Shown here: piece after piece, positions 1-5,101 of the stretch | Position numbering within the stretch: the stretch's first letter is position 1 | Layout: each line of letters starts with the position of its first letter | From: Verrucomicrobiota bacterium | Lineage (GTDB): Bacteria; Verrucomicrobiota; Verrucomicrobiia; Methylacidiphilales; Verrucolacustridaceae | Direction: 5' to 3' | NCBI GenBank assembly: GCA_010024525.1 | Contig: RGGS01000112.1 | Span: forward strand, 1 to 5,101 | DNA length: 5,101 bases | Notes under the pieces: generated by a model | What the model was told of the DNA's origin: nothing | What the model saw: only the letters and a program-made list of their open reading frames with translations | Databases searched by the model: none | Program-made: the position numbers and the translations under genes

Positions 1-695
<695 letters not shown>

Positions 696-696
<1 letters not shown>

Positions 697-718
697 CTGC
701 GGCGAGCGTCGCCGCAGC
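696..718 (+). terminator. Hairpin at the end of the ribonucleotide reductase gene, probable terminator or 3'-end stabiliser
   Basis: A perfect 10-base-pair stem, GCTGCGGCGA (696-705) with TCGCCGCAGC (709-718), closes a GCG loop. It begins at the G of the TAG stop codon. The stem is very GC-rich, but the following bases are AGATTAAGATT, with no T run, so it is not a textbook intrinsic terminator. It may act with Rho or protect the 3' end of the transcript. Confidence 0.5.
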
Positions 719-719
719 A

Positions 720-743
720 GATTAAGATTAGGATTCAGATTGG
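720..743. repeat. Four tandem GATTNN hexamers
   Basis: GATT followed by AA, AG, CA and GG occurs four times in exact 6-base register directly after the terminator-like hairpin. It is a degenerate short tandem repeat. Related GATT-containing sequence recurs at 3141-3161. Confidence 0.6.
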
Positions 744-821
744 CGCACAACGTTGCGGTAAGGTAGCGCCTGACGTCCTGGCGTGGCTGGGGTAAGGCGT
801 AGATACAGCAAGTTTGGGTGC

Positions 822-898
822 GGTCCGCCCGGAGGTCGGACCCTACCTAGATTAAACAATGAAGGGTGCGAGCCTCGGTAGGGACCGACGTACCGGGG
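822..898. repeat. REPIN-like element: two inverted copies of a palindromic repeat
   Basis: A sequence beginning GGTAGGGTCCGAC is read on the minus strand from 847 down to 835. A near copy, GGTAGGGACCGAC, is read on the plus strand at 877-889. The two arms can pair as a 13-base stem with one A-A mismatch, closing a 29-base loop. Over 22 positions (847 down to 826 against 877-898) the copies agree at 17. Each copy also contains its own small hairpin: GGTCCG/CGGACC (822-827 with 837-842) and CCTCGGTA/TACCGGGG (873-880 with 891-898, one G-T pair). Two REP-like units in inverted orientation is the arrangement called a REPIN. The family assignment is inference. Confidence 0.55.
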
Positions 899-952
899 TG
901 AAGGCTTAAGGAAAAGGCTTGAAGGTATCGGGGATGGTTTCAGCCTAGGGGG

Positions 953-1195
953 ATGAATAAACAACAGATTCAATTCCTAAGTAACCTGTGTTTTGCGCTT
1001 GGTTTCCTCTCCATCCTAGCCTCGATCCTGATTTGGTTTTCGGCTGGCGGTCAGTTTGGAGCCCCAGGAACCGGTGATGTCATGGTGGAATTGAAGAGAG
1101 CTTATGCCGAGCGCTTTGGAATCTTTGTGGGACTGTGGGCGCCGACGTTCTTTATTGTTTCGAACCGGCTCCATCACTACGCGGAGAAGAAATAA
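953..1195 (+). CDS. Small two-helix membrane protein, function unknown
   Basis: This is an 80-residue protein that I do not recognise as a named family. Residues 8-30 are strongly hydrophobic, and residues 54-72 (FGIFVGLWAPTFFIVSNRL) form a second likely membrane segment. They are joined by a loop of about 23 residues containing an acidic/basic stretch (VELKRAYAERF). The tail HHYAEKK is basic. The two-segment layout and the compact GLWAPTFF block look like a genuine inner-membrane protein. ATG at 953 is the only possible start in this frame, since TGA lies in frame at 920-922 and no GTG, TTG or other ATG intervenes. A purine run AGGGGG (947-952) touches the start codon directly, too close for a normal ribosome binding site, so initiation may be weak or unusual. 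The gene stands alone on its strand, convergent with thrB. Confidence 0.72.
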   Translation: MNKQQIQFLSNLCFALGFLSILASILIWFSAGGQFGAPGTGDVMVELKRAYAERFGIFVGLWAPTFFIVSNRLHHYAEKK

Positions 1196-1201
1196 CCTGA
1201 G

Positions 1202-1258
1202 AGGCTGAAGGCTAAAGACTGCAGGCTGGTCGATAGCCGCTAGCTGATTAGCCGTTAG
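1202..1258. repeat. Heptad repeat and 15-base direct repeat between convergent genes
   Basis: Positions 1202-1229 consist of four consecutive 7-base units related to AGGCTGA, in exact register. They are followed by TAGCCGCTAG (1234-1243) and TAGCCGTTAG (1249-1258), which are 15 bases apart and differ at one base. GGCTA (1210-1214) can pair with TAGCC (1234-1238). The stretch lies in the 100-base gap between the membrane protein gene and thrB. No intrinsic terminator with a T run is evident for either gene. Confidence 0.55.
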
Positions 1259-1295
1259 TCGTGTAGGGGGCGCCGAGCGCGGAAAATCCAAAGTT

Positions 1296-2195
1296 TTAGC
1301 AGCGTGCTTCGCGGGCGGAACTGGGTAGGAATCGGACAACTTGAACCCCGCTGTTGTCGGCGTGGAGGACTTTGGTATCCACAGACTCTAGACCGGCTTT
1401 GTGTAGGGCTTTGGTCATGGCCTGGCCGATAGCGCTTTCCGATTTCAGGCAGATGGCCATCACCGTGGGGCCGGCCCCGCTCAGAAAGGCTCCGATGGCT
1501 CCAGCCTTCTCGGCGCTTTGGATGGCGTCCTCGAGGCCTGGGACCAGGGCGGCCCGGTAGGGTTGGTGCAGGCGATCGGCAAAAGCACCGCGAGCTTCCT
1601 CGTACTTTTCCTGCAGGAAGGCGGCGGCGATGCGTGCGGAGTTGCGCAGGTTGAGCACCGCATCCTGAAAGGCAACACTGGGGGGAAGGAGGGAGCGCGC
1701 GGTACGGGTGGAGGTTTCGATTCGCGGAATCGCCGCGACAAATTTTAGTTTGGATGAGATCTTGGCCCGCGCCGGTTTTTGTCCACCGCAGACGACAAAT
1801 CCACCCAGGGTGGCGGCGGTGATGTTGTCCGGGTGACCTTCCAGCGCGGTGGCGGTCTCCATGAGCCAGGGAAGATCCAGGTTTCTTTTGTTCAGTTTGT
1901 CGAGGGCGGCCAGCATCCCTAGGCGGATCGTGGCGCTACTCCCAAGGCCCCGGGCAGGAGGCACCAGACCGCGGACGACCAGTCGATAGGGCTTGGAGGC
2001 CAAACCGCGGGCCTTGTGGTAGGCATCCACGATCTCGGCCGCAAAGGGATCAGGAACCTCGGGTGCTCCGGGCTCCACGGCAATGTAGTTGTGGAGATCG
2101 AGGGCGAGGCCGAAGGCGTCGAAGCCAGGTCCAAGGTTGGCCGAAGTGGCCGGAACCCGAATCCAGAAGGGGAGGTGGAGATGGGGGGATTTCAT
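1296..2195 (-). CDS. thrB: Homoserine kinase (GHMP kinase family)
   Basis: This 299-residue cytoplasmic enzyme phosphorylates L-homoserine with ATP to O-phosphohomoserine, the step before threonine synthase. All three GHMP signatures are present. Motif 1 is VPATSANLGPGFDAFGLAL (14-32), diagnostic of homoserine kinase. The phosphate-binding loop is PPARGLGSSA (79-88). Motif 3 is GAFLSGAGPTVMAI (235-248). EGHPDN (119-124) matches the conserved EGHPDN block of Gram-positive-type ThrB. Length is normal for the family (about 290-315). After GLGSSA the helix reads TIRLGMLAAL instead of the common alanine-rich run, which I take as lineage variation. The start ATG overlaps the tatD stop as ATGA, so translation is probably coupled to tatD, and I see no separate promoter. 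No hom or thrC is in the window, so the other threonine genes lie elsewhere. Confidence 0.96.
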   Translation of the reverse strand: MKSPHLHLPFWIRVPATSANLGPGFDAFGLALDLHNYIAVEPGAPEVPDPFAAEIVDAYHKARGLASKPYRLVVRGLVPPARGLGSSATIRLGMLAALDKLNKRNLDLPWLMETATALEGHPDNITAATLGGFVVCGGQKPARAKISSKLKFVAAIPRIETSTRTARSLLPPSVAFQDAVLNLRNSARIAAAFLQEKYEEARGAFADRLHQPYRAALVPGLEDAIQSAEKAGAIGAFLSGAGPTVMAICLKSESAIGQAMTKALHKAGLESVDTKVLHADNSGVQVVRFLPSSAREARC

Positions 2196-3052
2196 GCGAT
2201 GGCGGGGAACCGAAAGAATTTTTCCGCGGCGGCAGTCGTTTCGCGAGCGATTTCTGCAAGTGGCAGGCCACGCAGGGAGGCGATCTTTTCGGCTACCAAG
2301 CGGGTGTGGGCGGGCTCACACCGTTGGCCGCGGTGGGGCTCGGGAGAGAGGTAGGGGCAGTCGGTTTCGACAAAAAAGGATCCGGCGGGAACTTGGCGCA
2401 CACATTCATGGAGATCCCGGGCATTTTTGAAGGTGACGATGCCGGTGAAGGAGACGGCATGCCCAAGTTGCAGCAATTCGCGAACCTGATCCTGGGTCCC
2501 AGAAAAGCAGTGGAAGACCCCGCGCAGTCGGCTGGCGTACGGCTTCAGGGTGGCGAGGGTGTCCTGCCAGCTGTCGCGTTGATGGATGACTACATTGAGA
2601 TTCAGTCGAACTGCCAGATCCAGCTGTTCCTGGAAAAAGATGGCCTGACGATTTTTCAGGTCGGCATCGGCGATCAGGGACTCCTCTGTTCCCGGGGCAA
2701 CGCCGCCGGTGGATTGGGCGGCGTTGGTAAAGGCCGATTTTTGACGGCTGGGCAGGTGATGGTAATCCAGGCCGCATTCGCCTAAGGCGACCACCTTGGG
2801 GTGTTTGGCCAGTTCCTCCAGCGTATCGCAGGCATCGTCCGGGGTCTCGGCGACTTCGCATGGGTGAATGCCCACGGTGGCGTAGATATTGGGGTGAGTT
2901 TCGGCCAAGGCTACGGCAGCCCTACTGGTCTCAAGATTGGTCCCGATGGTGATGAGACGGGTTACGCCGGATTCAGAGGCTCTTTGGATCACGGCGTCGC
3001 GATCTGGGGCGAATTCCGGAAAGTCGAGATGGCAGTGGGTGTCGATCAACAT
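2192..3052 (-). CDS. tatD: TatD-family metal-dependent hydrolase (DNase type)
   Basis: This 286-residue cytoplasmic TIM-barrel amidohydrolase is of the TatD/YcfH/YjjV type, with metal-dependent exonuclease activity known for several members. The metal ligands are visible: HCH in THCHLD (His6, His8), Glu92 in GECGLDYH, His157 in VVIHQR, His181 in FHCFSG, and Asp231 in ETDCPYLSPEPHRG. GIHP (62-64 region) and the C-terminal NARD-like helix also fit. Residues about 100-137, between GLDYH and the QAIFFQEQL helix, are some 25-30 residues longer than in E. coli homologues, which accounts for most of the extra length. ATG at 3052 gives the exact family N-terminus MLIDTHCHLD. GAAGG (3062-3058 on the minus strand) lies 5 bases upstream as a good ribosome binding site. 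The gene leads a pair with thrB, overlapping it by four bases. The physiological substrate is unknown, and the name tatD is used for the family. Confidence 0.95.
   Translation of the reverse strand: MLIDTHCHLDFPEFAPDRDAVIQRASESGVTRLITIGTNLETSRAAVALAETHPNIYATVGIHPCEVAETPDDACDTLEELAKHPKVVALGECGLDYHHLPSRQKSAFTNAAQSTGGVAPGTEESLIADADLKNRQAIFFQEQLDLAVRLNLNVVIHQRDSWQDTLATLKPYASRLRGVFHCFSGTQDQVRELLQLGHAVSFTGIVTFKNARDLHECVRQVPAGSFFVETDCPYLSPEPHRGQRCEPAHTRLVAEKIASLRGLPLAEIARETTAAAEKFFRFPAIA
2698..2726. repeat. Perfect 10-base inverted repeat inside tatD
   Basis: CAACGCCGCC (2698-2707) and GGCGGCGTTG (2717-2726) are exact reverse complements separated by nine bases. On the coding strand they encode residues 110-118 (NAAQSTGGV) of the TatD protein, within its lineage-specific enlarged loop. 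It could be a palindromic element domesticated in the coding sequence, or chance in GC-rich DNA. Confidence 0.6.
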
Positions 3053-3214
3053 TTCAACCTTCGACTTTACAAAGGACAGGAGAAAAACAAAGGGGATTAG
3101 GGGTTTGGTCCTTCGTTGTGGAGGGAAGCCAGGTTCATTCGGATTTGGAAATTAGGATTTAAAGACGAAAACCATAAGAATGGCAGGAGGCTAAGGACTA
3201 AATGCCCGAAAGTC
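3053..3214. other. 162-base gap between ldhA and tatD with period-7 repeat remnants
   Basis: The gap holds no credible gene. At 3141-3168 the sequence runs in a rough 7-base rhythm around GGATTTA. At 3188-3201 two heptads, AGGCTAA and GGACTAA, follow in register and match the unit seen at 1202-1229. The gap should carry the tatD-thrB promoter and perhaps the ldhA terminator. I found no hexamer pair with good spacing and no GC-rich hairpin with a T run, so neither is called. The tatD ribosome binding site lies at 3058-3062. Confidence 0.5.
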
Positions 3215-4195
3215 TCATTTCACGCAGAACCTACAATTACCCTGGGCTTCAAACTCGGTAAGACTGTGAAGGGTGGTTTCAGCAATCTTGTTCAGGGCAT
3301 GGTCGGTGAGGAAGGCCTGATGGCCGGTAACCAGGACGTTGGGAAAGGTGAGGAGGCGGGCAAAAATGTCGTCCTCCAGAATATCGGAAGAGTGATCCGC
3401 AAAAAAGAGGCCTGCCTCTTCCTCATAGACGTCAATGGCGAGGCCACCGATGTGGCCGTTCTTGAGGCCGGAAATGACGGCATGGGTGTCAAAAATTGCA
3501 CCGCGGCTGGTATTGATGAGGATGACCCCCTTTTTCATTTCGGCGAGGGTGGAGGGGTTGACCAAGTGGCGCGTGGCGGGCAAGAGCGGCACATGGAATG
3601 TGAGGATGTCCGACTCCCGCAGGATCTCCGATTGGCTGACATAACGGGCCAACTGGCCCAGGGAGGGTTCAGGGGATGGGTCATAGGCCAGAAGACGGCA
3701 ACCGAATCCGTGGAGATTGCGCACAACCTGTTGTCCGATGGCGCCCGTGCCCACCACTCCGATGGTTTTTTGCTTCAGCTCAAATCCCTCCAAGCCCTCG
3801 AGTTCGAAGTTGTTATCCCGGACGCGTTGGCAGGCACGGGGAATATGGCGGGCAAGGGAAAGGATCAGGCCCAAGGTGAACTCCGAAACGGCGTGGGGGG
3901 AGTAGGAGGGAACGGAGGCTACCGTGATGCCGAGTTCCCGGGCGGCAGGAACATCAATGTGATTGTAACCAGTGCTGAGCGTGGCCACGAGGCGGGTTCC
4001 ACCGCGGGCGAGGATATCCAGGGTGGCTCGATCCACCCGATCGCTCACAAAGACCACGACGGCGGGGTAGCCGTACGCGAGCGGGGCGGTCAGGGAATCG
4101 AGTCGGGTTTCGACGAAGTGGAGGTCGTGGCTCGAGCGGACCGCCGTGAGAGCTTTTTTGAAATAGTTGCGACTACTAAAGACGAGCGTCCGCAT
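3215..4195 (-). CDS. ldhA: D-lactate dehydrogenase (NAD-dependent D-2-hydroxyacid dehydrogenase)
   Basis: This 326-residue cytoplasmic enzyme of the D-isomer-specific 2-hydroxyacid dehydrogenase family closely resembles E. coli LdhA throughout, and so probably reduces pyruvate to D-lactate with NADH in fermentation. The catalytic trio is complete: Arg231 in NTSRGA, Glu260 in IDVYEEE, and His292 in TGHQAFLT. Their spacing (29 and 32 residues) equals that of characterised D-lactate dehydrogenases. The nucleotide fold shows VVGTGAIG (147-154) with an acidic residue at Asp172 (YDP), favouring NAD over NADP. Other LdhA-like blocks are RVRDNNFELEGLEGF, FFADHSSD and EDDIFARL. The start MRTLVFSSRNYFKK aligns with the E. 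coli start, so ATG 4195 is secure although no strong ribosome binding site precedes it. The 5' end overlaps hupE by 20 bases, implying co-transcription and perhaps coupling. Activity on another small 2-oxoacid is possible. Confidence 0.94.
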   Translation of the reverse strand: MRTLVFSSRNYFKKALTAVRSSHDLHFVETRLDSLTAPLAYGYPAVVVFVSDRVDRATLDILARGGTRLVATLSTGYNHIDVPAARELGITVASVPSYSPHAVSEFTLGLILSLARHIPRACQRVRDNNFELEGLEGFELKQKTIGVVGTGAIGQQVVRNLHGFGCRLLAYDPSPEPSLGQLARYVSQSEILRESDILTFHVPLLPATRHLVNPSTLAEMKKGVILINTSRGAIFDTHAVISGLKNGHIGGLAIDVYEEEAGLFFADHSSDILEDDIFARLLTFPNVLVTGHQAFLTDHALNKIAETTLHSLTEFEAQGNCRFCVK

Positions 4196-4826
4196 TGCGC
4201 GATTTTACGCTGAGCGGGGACGTGGAGGAAAGGGTTGAACTGACCGGATTTGCCAGGGTGGCTTGCCATAGAAAAAAAAGCCCCAGCACGGCGATGCAAA
4301 AGCCGGCCCAACGAAGCCGGAGAGCACTGCCGGGATGACGGGTGCAGGCCCATCCCATGGCGACCCCGAGAAGGTGAATGACGGTGGTGCCTAAAATAAA
4401 GCCGAGGGCATAGAGGAACGGTTGAGCGGAGCCGGGCATTTCGGCGCCATGGGCGTGGCCGTGGAAGAGGGCAAAAAAGGCAACCCCCGCCATGGTGAGG
4501 AGGACGGGAAACTTTTTCTCGGTCGCGATGGCCAAGCCCAAGGCAAGAACGGAGAGGGCGATCCCGATTTCCACAGGGAAAAAGGGCAAACCGAACATTC
4601 CCAGAAGCCCGCCCACCAGCATGAAGGAGACAAAGGCCAAGGGCACGGTCCAGATAGCCCGGCCTCCCATTTGGGCGCTGAGGATTCCAACGCTGAGCAT
4701 GGCCAAAAGGTGGTCGGGACCAAAAACGGGATGGGTGAAGCCGTTGGCAAAACCAAGGGCATCGTGTCCGGTATGGGCGAAGAGCGGAGCGGGAAGCAGG
4801 CAAAGGAGGAACAAGATGTAGCGCAT
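4176..4826 (-). CDS. hupE: HupE/UreJ-family membrane permease (probable nickel or cobalt transporter)
   Basis: This 216-residue inner-membrane protein begins with a clear signal sequence, MRYILFLLCLLPAPLFA, probably cut before HTGHD. About six hydrophobic segments follow. Family hallmarks are the N-terminal HTGH (18-21), the HPVFGPDHLLAML block (32-44), and FHGHAHGAE (121-129). Together these supply a cluster of His, Asp and Glu residues suited to Ni2+ or Co2+. HupE proteins accompany hydrogenase or urease operons elsewhere. None is visible here, so the metal is not fixed by context. ATG 4826 is preferred because it gives the expected signal peptide. In-frame ATGs at 4898, 4964 and 5054 would add 24-76 poorly conserved-looking residues, and the last two would run into the divergent ridA gene. 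No ribosome binding site precedes 4826. After the last helix a serine/threonine-rich tail of about 23 residues runs into the ldhA start. Confidence 0.88.
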   Translation of the reverse strand: MRYILFLLCLLPAPLFAHTGHDALGFANGFTHPVFGPDHLLAMLSVGILSAQMGGRAIWTVPLAFVSFMLVGGLLGMFGLPFFPVEIGIALSVLALGLAIATEKKFPVLLTMAGVAFFALFHGHAHGAEMPGSAQPFLYALGFILGTTVIHLLGVAMGWACTRHPGSALRLRWAGFCIAVLGLFFLWQATLANPVSSTLSSTSPLSVKSRNADARL

Positions 4827-4955
4827 GGAGGTATTTAAGGCTGGCCACGGACAATCGGGAAGCAGAAAGCAAAGTGCCGAGAAGCTTAGGGGAAGCATCA
4901 GGATGCCGAACCCCGTTGGTTGACGCGGAGCGGGGATTCGGAAATAGTGCAGGGT
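4827..4955. promoter_or_regulatory. Divergent intergenic region between hupE and ridA
   Basis: This 129-base region must serve both genes. For ridA, TTGACG (4920-4925) and AATAGT (4943-4948) are separated by 17 bases, matching 5/6 and 4/6 of the sigma-70 consensus. Transcription would start within a base or two of the ATG at 4956. For hupE only a -10-like TTAAAT (4838-4833, minus strand) is visible, 6 bases before its ATG, without a good -35 element. Promoter calls by eye are uncertain. Confidence 0.4.
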
Positions 4956-5101
4956 ATGGGACATAAAGGGTGGACATCCAAACTGGCCGGACCGGCCATC
5001 GGACCGTATCGGCAGGCAACCGAAGCGGGCGGCTTGGTTTACCTTTCCGGCCAACTGGCGCTCGATGAGGCAGGCAACCTGTTGAACGGCACGGTGGCGG
5101 A
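4956..5101 (+). CDS. ridA: RidA/YjgF/UK114-family protein, N-terminal part (3' end outside window)
   Basis: The 48 complete codons to the window edge translate to a start typical of RidA proteins. AGPAIGPYRQA (residues 11-21) matches the usual AP-AIGPYSQA, and GGLVYLSGQLALD (25-37) matches the conserved G-LVF-SGQ---D block. RidA is a small cytoplasmic trimer that hydrolyses reactive enamine/imine intermediates made by PLP enzymes such as threonine dehydratase. The usual serine of GPYSQA is arginine here. The catalytic arginine near residue 105 lies beyond the window, so true RidA cannot be told from Rid2/Rid3 relatives. ATG 4956 gives a normal N-terminus. GTG at 4947 and TTG at 4920 are in-frame alternatives. 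Only a weak AGGG sits one base before the ATG. The gene is divergent from hupE. Confidence 0.88.
   Translation, partial: MGHKGWTSKLAGPAIGPYRQATEAGGLVYLSGQLALDEAGNLLNGTVA

Larger units (their letters stand above)
697..952. other. 256-base intergenic stretch between nrdA and the small membrane protein gene
   Basis: No credible coding region occurs here. The stretch holds the nrdA hairpin, the GATT hexamers, the REPIN-like element, and a near direct repeat of AAGGCTTAAGG (901-911) and AAGGCTTGAAGG (914-925). I could not pick out a convincing promoter for the downstream gene. A small RNA cannot be excluded, but only the repeat palindromes suggest structure. Confidence 0.6.

Noticed and set aside
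1263..1297. GTAGGG plus GCGC/GCGC mini-hairpin and AAAA/TTTT pairing as a terminator or third copy of the 822-898 repeat
   Set aside because: The stems are only four bases long, no T run follows on either strand, and similarity to the repeat ends after GTAGGG.
1016..1339. Minus-strand reading frame (107 codons) opposite the small membrane protein
   Set aside because: It overlaps both the membrane protein gene and the end of thrB and has no recognisable domain. The plus-strand frame has clear membrane segments.
2063..2785. Plus-strand reading frame (240 codons) opposite tatD and the start of thrB
   Set aside because: It covers the conserved motifs of two real genes on the other strand and shows no family features.
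3053..3214. Promoter for tatD-thrB such as the TGTAAA hexamer near 3069-3074
   Set aside because: No -35-like hexamer lies at an acceptable distance, so I could not support a position although a promoter is expected in this gap.
3116..4213. Long plus-strand reading frame (365 codons) opposite ldhA
   Set aside because: It is antisense to a fully supported D-lactate dehydrogenase and its translation is glycine-rich without recognisable domains. It follows from the codon usage of the gene on the other strand.
4090..5019. Minus-strand reading frame (309 codons) across hupE in another frame
   Set aside because: It has Arg/Pro-rich low-quality sequence and overlaps hupE, the ldhA start and the ridA start. 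HupE in the neighbouring frame has clear motifs.
4827..5054. N-terminal extension of HupE to upstream in-frame ATGs
   Set aside because: The extension lacks family similarity, would bury the signal peptide inside the protein, and in its longer forms would overlap the conserved RidA coding sequence on the opposite strand.

Overview
The window is ordinary chromosomal DNA of a GC-rich bacterium, with five complete genes, two genes cut by the window edges, and two intergenic stretches rich in short degenerate repeats. I infer a member of the Verrucomicrobiota or a close relative. The grounds are the enlarged active-site loop in the TatD protein, the style of the homoserine kinase, and the 6- and 7-base repeat remnants between genes. 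This assignment rests on memory of protein style, not on a search.

Layout, left to right. The 3' end of a class I ribonucleotide reductase large-subunit gene (1-696, +) ends in a hairpin that begins at the last base of its stop codon. A 256-base stretch (697-952) holds a GATT hexamer repeat and a pair of inverted palindromic repeats resembling a REPIN. A short two-helix membrane protein gene of unknown function follows (953-1195, +). After 100 bases carrying heptad repeats come four genes on the minus strand. In transcription order they are hupE (4826-4176), ldhA (4195-3215), a 162-base gap, tatD (3052-2192) and thrB (2195-1296). At the right edge the first 48 codons of a RidA-family gene start at 4956 on the plus strand, divergent from hupE.

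The minus-strand genes form two tightly packed pairs. hupE and ldhA overlap by 20 bases, and tatD and thrB overlap by four bases (ATGA), so translational coupling is likely in both. I see no single shared pathway: a nickel/cobalt-type permease with D-lactate dehydrogenase, and a TatD hydrolase with homoserine kinase. No hydrogenase, urease or other threonine-pathway gene lies in the window.

I found no tRNA, rRNA, CRISPR array, insertion sequence, phage gene or defence system, and no sign of a large undescribed system. The points most worth a second look are the REPIN-like element with two mutually exclusive folds (822-898), a perfect 10-base inverted repeat inside the TatD-specific loop, the recurring period-6/7 intergenic repeats, and the possibly leaderless divergent hupE/ridA start region.
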